Below are positions 20,901 to 32,361 of a DNA stretch of 64,000 nt, one piece after another; the first letter of the stretch is position 1; every line of letters begins with the position of its first letter. The position numbers and the translations under genes are program-made. This DNA comes from Apiotrichum sp. Y4204 (taxonomy: Eukaryota > Basidiomycota > Tremellomycetes > Trichosporonales > Trichosporonaceae): NCBI GenBank assembly GCA_025531455.1, contig JAMYHL010000078.1, forward strand, positions 1 through 64,000, given 5' to 3'. A model generated the notes under the pieces. It saw only the letters and a program-made list of their open reading frames with translations. It was not told the origin of the DNA and made no database searches.

Positions 20901-23021
20901 CAACTCTTGGGGCCTCTGCTTTGTCATTCCATTGTTCTAGATCTTTTCTAGATACACGCACATACGCACGTACGCACTTGCGCCGCCCCATTTACAGCTC
21001 TAGTATGCACTTTCCCACAAATTCCACTCTTCTATTTCCAGAAGCAGGGAAGAAGCGTCACGCAGAAGAAACACGGGAGACATGAGACATGATCTTGGAA
21101 CGTGATTACAGGACCGCAGGACCGCAGGATCACAAGATCTCTCCGCCGTGGCTGACCCATCCACATACTCACGCTGTATTTCCCCGACAAAGCACTGGAT
21201 TGCAGGGTCGCAGGGTCGTAGTTCGCTGTCTCTCTCGGCATCTCTCGCTATTCCGACGCGACCCTACGCCCTGTGACTATCTCTTGTGTGATTGGTGCAG
21301 TGTACTACCTACCTCCTTTCACGAGTGTCCCACGACAGTGGCATCCTGATGCTCTCACGTATCACACACTCTATTGCGCGGACCGGTCGCGAGGGCGGGG
21401 GCGGGAACAGAACCCAGCGGGTCTTGGGAGGGCAAGGGCACGCCAGGGAGGATCGGGAATCTGAGATCGAGAGAGTGAAATGGAAATTCCGCGCGTCCGC
21501 TTGTTCCCAGTTGCGTCGGCAAGACCTGCGATAATGTCTTTGTCGGGTCGGTGCATTCCACCCGGCCCGCACTCGCTCGTGTTGAGACAAGGGACTATAG
21601 ATAGCGAATCACCAGATGGGAATGGATGGAAGCGTTATCTGAATTGCCCTCGTGGCGGCGTGATGTGATGCGGAGTCGTCTGCGGCGCACGCGGAAGTGA
21701 GATTCTTCTAGTTTGTGCCCTTCATGCCCCTCCCCTCCCTCCATACCAAGGCGGGAGTTGTTTTCCTGGCACTCAAAGATCGGGGGGCTCTACTGGTAAT
21801 TTTAAAGTTTTACAGCCGCTGGAACAGCATAGGCACAGGTTACTAGACCTGAGTCACGAACCTGATGGCCTCTGGACCTTTGGAACTCGCATTGTGTACT
21901 GTCCACCTCATAGACCCGCCCGTCCACTATCACTTCTGGCAACTAACTGGGACACACGGGGCAGGGCATCGCATATAGCGTAATAGCCAGTTCCGCGCAT
22001 CCAGCCCTACGGCATCCGTTGGATCCAGGATGGACACCTCCCGTCGTGAGGATTCGATTGCTCCGATCAAGAGATCAAAACATGGAAGTTTGTCGCGGGG
22101 CTTGCACTGTTCGAATGTTTGGCTCCCAGCTACCGCGATACCGGGAGCGCGAAGGGGGGGGGGGGGGGGGGGGGGTGGGGTCCCGCTGCGCAACTGCCGC
22201 TCAGTTGACCTTGTTTCGCGGTTCCAACGGCTTGCCACCTGGTCCTCCTGCGAGGCCTCATCAGAACATGCACTGGTGCCCCTGATCCCCTGACCTTTAT
22301 GGCAGTTAACCTCTGTGCTACACCGGGTAGCTGACAGCTGTCAGGTAACATCGCCAAGATTATTGCATCGAGTCCACGTTCGTGTCTCAGCCCTGCAGCG
22401 CTGCAGCCGTCCGCGGTCAAGGTCGAGGGACAGAATACTCCGAAGCGAGGGTGTTGGGGCGCCTCCCCCGGTCCGAGCCTGCATGGTTCCTTGGGCACCC
22501 CGCTTCGCCTGACGTCGTACGGCCTACGGTTAAGGAGAGCTCGGCGAGACGCCACCGACGCTCTTCCCCCAGACGCCACACGACCCCATTCCCCGGACTC
22601 GCCCTCAGGCTCGAGCTTCTGCAATCTCCCCATCTTGCATCTCGCCCAAACGATGCGCTGTCAGACGAGCCAGGTGTCCCTGTAATTCCGATTGAAAACC
22701 ACTCAGCCACAGCGGTAAGCGGGAACGATCTCACAAAGTGAGTCACAGGCAGGGTGTATCGGAGCGATGGAATCTGGGAATATCTGAAAGACCAAGTTAT
22801 GGCGGCGAATGGCGACTGGGTCTGGTTTCGTCGTGGATTCACGGCATCCGTTGTACTTATCGACGTATTGGGTCACGGACGCTTGCGCTTCGCAACATGT
22901 TCCGCTGGAAGGTTTTTTAAGGATCTATGGCCCAACAGAGAATGTATATACTGCTCGGATGGATGCCTACAACCCCTGACCGTCTCTACCCATTTCATAG
23001 AACATAGTAACTCTTTCAACA
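20901..23021. other. Gene-poor region upstream of the histidine kinase
   Basis: No gene can be supported across about 2.1 kb. Short frames exist but lack family signals or convincing starts. It contains the G22 tract listed separately and small duplications (GGACCGCA near 21113; GCAGGGTCGCAGGGTC near 21203). Confidence 0.45.
22154..22175 (+). repeat. Uninterrupted run of 22 guanines
   Basis: Bases 22154-22175 are all G, followed by T and four more G. Such a tract can form G-quadruplex structures and is prone to length change and sequencing error. Confidence 0.9.
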
Positions 23022-26000
23022 ATGCGGCACCCAGACTTCATCACCGAGCCGGACCGTTGGCGGCGGACACGACGGACGCGGCGCCTGCCAACGAGCAATG
23101 CGAGTATCACCTCCTCCGCGCAGGCATTGACCAGGACCCAGTCTGCCCTCAACGACTCGTCTGTAAAGTCCTTTTTCCACAAATTCTTCTCCCCGCGGTG
23201 GAAGCTCAGTGCGACGGAATCCTCCGCGTCGGCCCACGAAATGGACGGCACTAGCAGCCAGCCATACTCGCCTGGCTTTCCGCACTTTGTGGGAGACAAG
23301 CGCGGGCGGCGTTGGCGAGAGAGCGGCGGGAGCGAGCTCGGCGGCGCGCTCAAGTGCGTCGTGGTGGATAACGACTTCGACGCGTACGATTACAAGCTGC
23401 TCGCGAACGGCGAGTCCACAATCGAGATTGCCGAGGTCATCAAGTCGGACGCCGAGAGCGAGGTCCTCCCCGGCGCGCTTCCTCCGCGGCCCACCAAGGA
23501 CGAGGAGACCGGGCTCGGCACAACTCCACACAGCGACAAGTCCAGCGAACAGTCGAACCGCAGCTTCCGCCAGCATCTATGGACGCGCTTCGTCGCCGAC
23601 GGCCTGTGGCCGTTCCTCAAGTCGTTTGGGCACATGAGCTTCCCAAACCGGGAGCAAGAGCGCCTCTTCCAGCTCGAAGTGAGAAGACCCACCAGTTCCA
23701 CACTCACAACAGCGATGGCACACGAGCAAACCCGGTGCGTGTGCGGGAGCCTTCTTCATGCTCCTCGGCACGCTGTTGTCGATTGGCTTCACCAATCGGT
23801 GGACGACCTGGAACTACTACGTGAGTGGTGTCTCAGTGCCCAGCTCACATCAGGCGTACATCGGCATTGCGGGCTTCTTCAACTTTTCCCTCCCCTTCCT
23901 CATTCTTTTCAACACATACTGCCGCGCGCACTGGGTATACCAGCTAATGCTGCTGGGTGCGACGTGGTGCTGGCCGTTCATACTCGCTATTGAGATCCAC
24001 TCCTGCGGCGTAAGTCACATAAGACAGTCAGTCGCTAAACTTAGTTTTTCATGGCGACCAATACTTGTGGCGGGCGCACCTTTCTCAACTTCTTTGCCCT
24101 GCTCGCCGGCATCCCGACATTCGGCCTTATGACGCTTCTCCTTAACCGTGTCCTCCACCTCGTAGGCATCACAGCTTGGGGTGTCATGATGCTCTTCATG
24201 TTTGTCAATGACCCCAAGGCCGACATGCCCATGTGGCGCAACGTCATCCTTGCCGTGCTGTACCACTACATCTTCGTTTGGGCAGCGTTCTTCCGGTGGG
24301 TGAGGATAACAAGTCCATGCTGATGGCCAGTGAACGCGCAGACAGGCAGCTCTTCACGCTGCGCTCGCAGCTCAAGGCCCAATATCGGTATGTGAAACTT
24401 TCACCCCCGAGCTCACCAGCAGTGCGGTCCAGTCTGCGCAGGAGATGGAGCGCAGCGCGCACGACTCGAAGAAGCGCTTTGTGTCGTACATCTTCCACGA
24501 AGTGCGTGTTCCGCTCAACACGGCCCGCCTGGCGCTGTCCAACCTCGACGCGGAGGGTGCGTTCGGCAGCTTGCGCACCGACCAGGGCGAGCTTATCGTC
24601 GGCTTGGACGTCTCCTTGCGGATGATGGAGAAGGTGCGCTGTGCAACACCCACATCCACTGACCCCAGGTCCTCAACGACGTTCTCTCCTTCAACCGCAT
24701 GGAAAGTGGCAACCTCATCCTCACGCGCAAGCCGTTCATTCTGCACCAGGCGATGCACCACGTATCGCTTGCGTATCGCGCGACGGCCGAGTCATCGGGG
24801 CTGTCGTTCGCTCTCGAGCTCGACCCCCGCATCGACGAGCTTGGCGGCACTTTCATCGGCGACGAAATGCGCTTCAAACAGATGTGCACCAACCTCGTCT
24901 CGAATGCGTTCAAGTTTACCGAGACTGGCGGCATCAGGGTCGTGACCAAGCTGCTGCGCCCCACCGCCAAGGGATGCAGTGCGTGCGGCGACGAAAAGCA
25001 CAGCACGTTCATGTGCGAGAAGATGGAGAGCGCGTCCCTGTCAAGCACCGAGAAGCCGCAAATCGTGGACCTGACCCCCGCGCGGACAACGGCCGTCATC
25101 CGCGTCGAGGTGCACGACACCGGGGCCGGACTCTCACTCTCCGACGTCAGGGATAACCGTCTTTTCACTCCATATGTCCAAACCGAGCTCGGGCGGCGGC
25201 AGGGCGGCAAGGGTACCGGACTGGGTCTCGCGCTCGTCACGCAGCTCGTCAACCTCCACCACGGGCGTCTCGGTGTCGACAGCGAGGCCGGCAAAGGAAG
25301 CGTCTTCTGGTGAGTGCCCCTGCAGGACAACCCTGCTGATATCGAGGTTCGAGTTGCCGTATAACATCGTCGACACGCACGAGGTCACGTCCCCTGTCTC
25401 GCGGGCTTTCCCGCCCGAGTCCCCACCGATAGTGACGGGCGGGCACGCCACGCTCCAGAGCGTCCTCGACGAATTCACTCGTGAGGCCACCGCTCCGATG
25501 TCCCCCAGGAGTCCGTCGGGTCGCCTGTCCGATGTGGATCCAGAAGCGCGGCGCGTTATTTCGCGCCAGTCGCGTATGGCGCACCATGCGGAAATGTCGC
25601 GTATCCCCGGCTCTCCGACGCTCGGCACCTCGTCCGAACCCGAACCGCCCCTGTCCACGCTTGTCGTCGACGATGATCCACTCACACGCCATCTCATGGC
25701 GCGCATGCTTCTCCGCATGGGCCACACGGTCCAGATCGCGGACGACGGCGTGGCCGCCCTCGAAATCCTTACGCGCGCTTGGCACGGCGGGCCGCCCATC
25801 GACATTGTCTTCCTCGACAACCAAATGCCAGGCCTCTCCGGCGTCGAGGTCGTGCGTGCTGTGCGTGCACTCCCGTCGAACGTGTATGTTGTTGGATGTA
25901 CGGGCAACGCGCTCCGCGAAGACACGGAAAAGTATCTCGCCGCAGGTGCGGACGCCATCGTCCCCAAGCCGGTCAGCCAGACTGCCCTCCTCGACAACAT

Positions 26001-26049
26001 GCAGGAGGTCCGTGCGCGTATTGCGCAGCGCGCGAGGTATTTCCGGTAA
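23022..26049 (+). CDS. Hybrid histidine kinase with six-helix membrane domain and receiver
   Basis: Eight exons (23022-23678, 23713-23820, 23854-24009, 24045-24295, 24331-24387, 24423-24633, 24669-25309, 25347-26049) give 927 aa; all seven introns are 33-37 nt. A hydrophilic N-terminus of about 220 aa leads into six membrane helices (about 225-390). The H box is FVSYIFHEVRVPLNT with phospho-His near 435; the N box is QMCTNLVSNAFKFT; ATP-lid motifs are DTGAGL and GKGTGLGLALV. The receiver has the acid pair VVDDDP, the phospho-Asp in FLDNQMPGLSG near 851, and the Lys in PKPV. It should sense a membrane-linked signal and feed a Ypd1-type relay toward Skn7/HOG. The helix cluster replaces the usual two-helix Sln1 layout. 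Confidence 0.93.
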
Positions 26050-26355
26050 CAAGGCAGGTGCGCAGGCAACTTACAAGGAGGTGGTTCGATTTGGTCAGGG
26101 CTCATCTGGCATTCATCGTTCCCGTAGCAATTCATGGGCTAGTGTATACATTTTGGATGTCTGTGGTTTATCAAAGATAAGTCGTGTGTTGCGCGGTGGT
26201 GTTGAGAAAGGCAGACAAAAATGGAGATGTTAGGGCGGAGAGCATCAGATCACCAGTCACTTGCAAGGTTAAATCCGTCCTAGCACACAAACGTCCGCCC
26301 TCTCCAGACCTCTATCGCTGATGGCATTGTGAACTGCTAGTGACCGTCCCCCTGC

Positions 26356-27544
26356 TCACTGCAGCGGCATCACAGGATACCCGCCAATGCCACCTGATTG
26401 TCAGAATCAGTATACCGCGCAACTCACGATGGCAAGCGGGACACTCGCCCGCGTCCTTGCGGAACTCTATCCGCCCCCACATATCCACGAGCATCTCCGC
26501 CGAAACGCCGCGGGCGGGGAGGTCACGCTCGAGGCCCATCCGCACGCTGTCCCGCACCATCTCGTCGACCTCGGCATACCACACACCCGTGCTGTCGTCG
26601 TCGTCACGCTCCGCTTTCGTGAGTATGTGATTCGTGATCCCACAAAACACCCATCGCGCGTCCTCTGGCACCTCTTCCCGCAGCGACGAGCACAGATTCT
26701 TCACCGCCAGCCCGATCTGCCATGGACGGAGGTTCCATTCCGGACCGGGAAGAGTAACGGCGGCGGCTCCAGTTGGGAACTTGTACCGCCTCGCAAAGAG
26801 GGGATGGGGGACGACATGCGGGGCAAACTCGTACACGTTTGTCGTCGAGGGTACGCTCGGAGGTACCTGGTGCACGATATCGTGGAAGATGATGCTCTCC
26901 AGATGCCAGCGCTCGACAAGAAGCGCAACCTTGCGCACGAGGCGGTACTGCCCCGCCGAGGTGGTTTCGCGGTGGACCTCCCAGCTTGACGAAGGGACGA
27001 GGCGGAACGCAATGCAGCAGTGCGTCGGCCGCGCGCCGAGCGACAGTGCTTCAAGGAGCGGCGGGTTCTTCCACCCGTCAAACGTCTCCTGCGTCCATTC
27101 CCGCAGTCCGTCAACCGTTTGGGGGAGGAGAGACATGGATCGTAAGCGGGGGAAGAGGAGGACGGGCGGAGAGGAAGACGCGAGCGCCTTGGCCGCGGCG
27201 GCAAAGTCTTCCGCGAGGTGGTCGGGCGGGAGCGAGCGCACGGTAATGTGCTTGACGTGAGCAAGAGCCGCCAGTCGGCGCGCGACCATCCGTCGCCGTG
27301 GGTCCTCGTCCCATCCCAAACACTCGCCGCCGACAAACCCCGGGAATCCCGCCACGTCCCGCGGAGTGAGGTGTAACAGACGGGCGGCGCCGTGAGCTCC
27401 CACCTCGAGCGCTGCGTACAGCGCCGGCGTGCACACCTCGTACGCCTCCCAGCTCGCTGCAGAGAGATTTGCCAGCGTGCGCTGCTGTCCTTCTTCTGCG
27501 AGAGTTGCGGCGATGTACCGGATAATGTCGGCGGGAATGTGCAT
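26356..27544 (-). CDS. F-box-like protein of unknown target
   Basis: Exons 27544-26428 and 26393-26356 give 384 aa; the intron is 34 nt with donor GTGAGT. The N-terminus (HIPADIIRYIAATLAEEGQQ, then NLSAASWEAYEVCTPALYAAL) has the pattern of a fungal F-box domain: Pro, Ile/Leu spacing and a late LY. The rest has no leucine-rich or WD repeat that I can define; it is a mixed alpha/beta-looking region ending with GECPACHRGIGGYP. F-box proteins present substrates to SCF ubiquitin ligases. If the intron is not used, translation adds about 25 low-quality residues to a stop at 26335-26337. It is divergent from the zinc-cluster gene at 27999. Confidence 0.65.
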
Positions 27545-27998
27545 TGTCGATGGAGAGGAAGTTGATCACGAGGGTCGTGGTGGTGACGACGACGTAATGG
27601 CTGTGGGTGGGTGTCTGTGCACGTTGTGCGGCGACTCGGCGATTATGCGGTTATTTTGGACTGAGGCCACTCACGCCACTGTGCGGCCAATGTGATTGGC
27701 TGTGTGGTGGGAATGTGCGGAGTGGGGAGTGGGCAGAGAGAAAGAGGCCGCGTGCCGTTTGGGACCAGATGACCATCTCTCCATTCCCATCTCATGTCTC
27801 CTTATCGCTAGTCATCTCTCTCCCCATCCCACATCCAAGTCCCCAATTGACCGCAGACCGCACCAAGGCCATCGCGCGCTCAGCGTGTGAAACAGACAAA
27901 CGAGACTCAAAGCAACCCGCAGAAACACAAAACGCGGGGAGAAACAGACCACACAGCAGATTGCCAAGAGTCACCGAGTTACCGCACTCCGCACTTCA
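27545..27998. promoter_or_regulatory. Divergent promoter region, F-box-like gene / Zn2Cys6 gene
   Basis: 454 bp between the two start codons. No single strong element is identified; pyrimidine-rich stretches lie near 27775-27840, upstream of the plus-strand gene. Confidence 0.45.
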
Positions 27999-30533
27999 AT
28001 GCCACTCGAGTCGCCGCAGGCCTCGTCGGCCTTCTACCCCACCCCCGAGCGGCGCGAGATGCACAATAGTATTTCGCCGCCGCCGCAGAGCAAGGTGCCC
28101 GCGTGAGTATGCAGCAGAATCAGACGAGTGGACCCTCATGGACGCGTACTGACTGTCAGGAAGATCTCGTGTCTTGCGTGTCGGGCCGCAAAGGTAAGTT
28201 GGAGTGTGGGCTAGTGAAGGTGCTCTTTTATTGAGTTGTCATCGCTCTTGAAGATTGTCTTCAGCTGTCTCAGTCTTATTAGCTGCTCATCAATTAATCA
28301 CTCGCTGACGCCAGCGTAAATGCCTTACGCCCGACGCGCTGACCGTGTGCAAGCGCTGTGCGGACCAGGGCCTCGAGTGCGAGTACAAGAAGCATCGGCG
28401 CGGCCGTAGGAAGAAGGTCCTCGACGACGGTGGAGAAGGACATCAGGATTTCAGCCCGCGACGGTCCGTTTCTCGTTCACGCTCGCCGCCACGGCGCGAG
28501 AGGGAGGAGCGGTACACTGGCCCAGAAACAGCGGCCGACCGGGAACGCGAACGCGAGCGCATCCGGGACACCCGAGATTCCCAGGGCCAGACCGCGTCTC
28601 GCCCGCGACACGCGATCATGTTCTCCCATGTCGTGCCCATCGAGGGTGACTCGACGCGTGAGTTGTCTCCAGATCGTTGAATGAACTCGCGCTTACTCGC
28701 AGCATACATTCCCCGACCAGGCGCGCCCGGCGCGCCTGAGCCGGGCTCAAGTGTCCCTCACCTTCGCTCCGACTGTCCAGACCCTGTGTCGAGCGGTATC
28801 CTCAGCGAGGGCGACGCATACGAGCTCTTTGAGTTGTAAGTGATAGCCGTCCTCTCTTCTGACGCCAGCTATTTCCATCATCTCAACATGACGGTCGCGT
28901 TCCTCGACCCGGTGCTCCACACCGCAACCTTCTGCCGCGACAAGAGCCCGCTACTGTTCACCGCAGTACTGACTGTCACGGCAAAGATCATCCGTCCCGA
29001 GGCGTACGGCGCTTGTCTCCTCATCTCGAACAAACTCTTCGGCCAGGCGTGCGAGTTTGGCCTGTGCTCGATTGAAGTCATCCAGGCCGTCCTGGTGCTC
29101 ACTCACTGGAAGAAGGCCGATGACCGGACAGCATGGCGCAAGACGGGCTATGCCATCCGCATGGCGCAGGAGCTCCGACTCAACCAGCGTGCGCCGCGGC
29201 CACTGCCGCGGAACGAGCGCCAGGCCCGCGAGGTGCTCAACCGCGAGCGCTGTTGGCTCAGTGAGTGTTGCAGACGTCATGTCGCTGACTCCAGACCTCG
29301 TCGTCGCAGACTACCAGTAAGCTTATCCGTCTCTCCCAAGCTGACGCCAGTCTCGCGATGCACCACTCGTTGCCGAAGATGATCAGCGACGACAGCAGCG
29401 ACGACCCCAGCGAATGGATCAACGAGCATCCACACCTCCCTTGTCCCGGAGAAGCCGTCCTTGCCCCGTGGATTACGTTCTCCCGCATGTGTCGCCTGTT
29501 TTCCGACATGCTCCAGAGCATGAATGGTCACCCCGCGAATATGCGGTCTCTGCACTGGCTCGAGATGGAGCGCACGCGGTGGTGCAAGAGATGGATCGTG
29601 AGGAATAGTGAGTCGTAGTGTGTCGCTATCACACGCCCGATTTGAGCGGCAATCATGGCTAACACCAGGCGACCACAACTTTTTGCAGCAGCAGCTGTCG
29701 ACCCTCAAGATGTGTGATGCGCTCCTCTACTTTCACATTCTCGAGTACCGCCTGCTGTTCTGTGCGCGGTATAGAAGCAATGGGCGGCCACTTGACACGT
29801 CTCAGCCGAGCGACATGTCCCGTGCGTTTGCGGCGTGTATGGACCAGGCACTGCATCTCCTCGAGGTGTTCGAGGATGACTTTGTCGCGCACGGATACCT
29901 CCCGTACTGCTTCAACCTCACATGGGTCGGAGTAGCCATCGTGAGCGTATGGCTTGTCAAGGTGGGAGAGGAATGGGAACACGGACTGATAGCAGAACAT
30001 TGCGGCGATGGACCAGGTCGACCGGGCGACGACCATTGCCCAACTGAATAAAGTCGCCGAGTCAACAGCGGAGGGAACGCGTACGACAGACGACATGGCG
30101 TCCTATACGCACCGCCTCCTGAAGCACCTTCTTGGCGGCGTAGCGCCAGAATACACGGCTAACTCACGGGGGACACGCGGCGCAGTATCGCTCGACTCTG
30201 CGCAGTCACTCCAGCTCGATACGCCACCAGCACCCGCAGCGCAACCCTCTCCTGTCCAGCTCGCACCGTGGGCCATGCCCTCGGCACAGCAGATAATCCA
30301 GGAGCAGCTCTGGCACCCAGGCCTGTTTGACTGGCCGACGCAAACGCCCGGCCAGCAGCAGTCACGCCAGCCGCAAGCAATGCCGGGCCAGCCACCCGCG
30401 ACCATCCTCCCGGACGGTGTGCCGGGGCAGATCCCGACCGATGTGTTGTTCCCCGCTGCGGACGACGATATCTGGTGGGTGCAAGTCGTAGACAATCAGC
30501 TAACCCCGCAGGAAGCTTCTTTTCCCGCTCTAG
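27999..30533 (+). CDS. Zn2Cys6 transcription factor with fungal-specific domain
   Basis: Ten exons join in frame (27999-28102, 28160-28193, 28315-28657, 28703-28835, 28869-29260, 29295-29316, 29351-29607, 29669-29961, 29996-30474, 30512-30533), giving 692 aa. The zinc cluster, C-x2-C-x6-C-x8-C-x2-C-x6-C, is split over exons 2 and 3 and followed by a basic stretch (HRRGRRKKV) and an Arg/Ser/Glu-rich linker. The middle homology region starts at YFHHLNMTVAFLDPV and runs through IEVIQAVLVLTHWK and GYAIRMAQELRLNQ. The C-terminus is Gln/Pro-rich. Exon 6 is only 22 nt between two 34-nt introns. Target genes are unknown; it resembles regulators of drug or carbon responses. Confidence 0.9.
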
Positions 30534-30785
30534 GCAAATGCATTTTGGGAAAGTGTCTGTATGCATATTATTGTTTGTCCCAAGAGGGGCTGCATGCCGG
30601 ACAGGTTGTGGATGTCGTGATGTGGAGGCTGGACAACTTGGGATGTGGAGGTTTGTCCAGAACGGTGATTTTGCCGAGCAACGCGTCGGCATCCCCGACG
30701 GCCGTCGCCGAAGAGCCCGGAGAGCAACTGAAGGCAAATGTCCCTCATCAACAACCACAACTCTCACTTCAACCAACTCAGCTCA

Positions 30786-31331
30786 ATGCTCCTCGCCCGC
30801 CGCGTCCCCTTCGCCGCCCGCGCCCTGCACACCTCCGCCCCGCGCACGATGCCGCTCTACATTGCATACTGCCCCGACTATCCCGACAACCTCGCTGTGC
30901 GGAATGAGAACCGCCCTGCGCACCTCGCCGAGGCGGCTAAGGATAAGGAGGTCGGGAACTCTGGTGAGCCAAGCGCCGCCAGGCGCGTAGTGAGGAGTAG
31001 TGTAGTGATGTGCGGCAAGGAGCGGGGACGCGGAGGTCGGGTTGCGAGGAAGGCAGACGGCCGGCAGCAGCGCACACCTACTAATGCCACAGTCTTCGGC
31101 CGCGCATTCCTCAACGACGAAGTCTCCACCCACACTGCCGGCTCGCCGCACGCCGAGCAGACCTCGGGAATGGCAGGCAGCGTGATGATCTACCGGTACC
31201 CCACCATCGAGGATGCGTGGGCGCGTATCCGGCGCGACAAGTACTGGACTGGCGGGGTGTGGGACAAGGAGCGGGTCGTGGTGCGCGAGATCATTGGGGC
31301 ACCGGTCGATGAGACGCTCAAGGTCCAGTAA
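30786..31331 (+). CDS. YCII-domain protein, probably mitochondrial
   Basis: Exons 30786-30963 and 31093-31331 give 138 aa. The first 25 residues (MLLARRVPFAARALHTSAP) are Arg/Ala-rich without acids, a typical mitochondrial presequence. The domain reads PLYIAYCPDYPDN, RPAHL, then after the intron GSVMIYRYPTIEDAWARIRR and DKYWTGGVWDKERVVVREI, matching fungal YciI-like proteins, which have a ferredoxin-like fold and largely unknown function. The intron (129 nt) is longer than most here but has a CTAAT branch and CCACAG acceptor. An upstream in-frame start would add 16 residues and bury the presequence, so 30786 is preferred. Confidence 0.8.
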   Translation: MLLARRVPFAARALHTSAPRTMPLYIAYCPDYPDNLAVRNENRPAHLAEAAKDKEVGNSGEPSAARRVVRSSVVMCGKERGRGGRVARKADGRQQRTPTNATVFGRAFLNDEVSTHTAGSPHAEQTSGMAGSVMIYRYPTIEDAWARIRRDKYWTGGVWDKERVVVREIIGAPVDETLKVQ

Positions 31332-31466
31332 GAGATGAATGGGTGTTGGGTCTGGACATGTGGAATCTTGGACATGGGACAACAGCCACTGCTGAGCGCT
31401 GACACGCGCTGGGCTGGACAAAACTGATGCAACAAGATATACTACAACCCTCACAACCCACTTAAG

Positions 31467-31907
31467 TCAGAGCTTAGCCCAACGCCGGCGGCGGAAGGAC
31501 ATGTGCCTCGCAGCGCGCGCCGCCGTATAGCAGTCGATGAGCCCGCGCGCGTGTGTTTCGAGGCGGGAGAGCTCGTGTGCGTGGTCCTGTCGTCAGATGA
31601 GATGAGCCTAGTCGAGTCGAGCTTTCCCCGCTTTCCATCGCATTGCCTCCCTACCCCAAAACAAACCCCTCTCCACCCCTCGCACTTACCCGTCCCAAGC
31701 TGCCCCGATACCCCCTCACATTCATGACTCTTGCGCGTTCCTCGGCACTCCGCACGGCCAGAACTGGCGCGATTTCGGGCTTGATCAGCGTAACTCGCGC
31801 GCAGGCCTGGGCGTCAGCAATGAACAGAACGAGCAGCTGGCGAGTGTGGACAGGGTACGCACGTTCTCGTACGCGGCCGCCTTTGCGGACCAGGTATCGT
31901 CGTTCAT
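31467..31907 (-). CDS. Small 93-aa protein encoded by three exons
   Basis: Exons 31907-31863, 31806-31690 and 31586-31467 are all phase 0 (15, 39 and 40 codons) and splice with consensus signals (GTGCGT/CTGACGCCCAG; GTAAGT/CTGACGACAG). The product is basic and probably helical: MNDDTWSAKAAAYEN, then ARVTLIKPEIAPVLAV, and a C-terminus THARGLIDCYTAARAARHMS followed by a run of arginines. I do not recognise it. A small mitochondrial or ribosome-associated role would suit the composition, but nothing proves it. The opposite strand is also open here, which could hide the gene. It is convergent with the YCII gene and has its own 5' flank. Confidence 0.6.
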
Positions 31908-32361
31908 CGTGTGGCGAGAGTACGACGGCGGGACCACGGATGAGTCGGCCCCTTTATGTATCCCTCGTCGCTCGCACGACCCCTTCTTTATCCGTTGGTT
32001 GTCCTTGTCTCGTCTCACGACTCGCGTCCTCCTGACGCTGATGATTGTCTATCTCCGCATCCGTCGCACAGACCTGTTGCGGCTCAATGCCCCGTCCTCG
32101 GGCTATCTCCGATACACGCCTGGGGTCCCGCGTCCATTTCGCGCACGGTTGGGGGCCCGCGGGGCATGCATGCATGCACAAGTGATGCAAGTGATCGCGA
32201 AGGTGCTGCCTGATGATGACCTGTAGGTGTGTTTCCACTTCCGGTGGCGCGTTGGGGCAAGGAAAATCAAGGAACAGGGCAGCGCCACGCCAAGTCCAGC
32301 ATCCAGCGGCCCGGTGCAAGTCGTAACAACAGCATGCATACAACCGGTTCATACAATTGTT
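31908..32361. other. Intergenic region
   Basis: No gene is seen in 454 bp. It includes the self-complementary GCATGCATGCATGCAC at about 32163-32178 and serves as 3' flank of the ARMC8 gene and 5' flank of the small gene. Confidence 0.45.

Noticed and set aside
32163..32178. GCATGCATGCATGC palindrome as a possible origin or binding site
   Set aside because: A short self-complementary dinucleotide-like repeat with no supporting context.
31740..32226. Plus-strand frame reading HGQNWRDFGLDQRNSR and onward
   Set aside because: It looked protein-like at first, but the minus strand gives three phase-0 exons with proper splice signals, so the plus frame is taken as the shadow.
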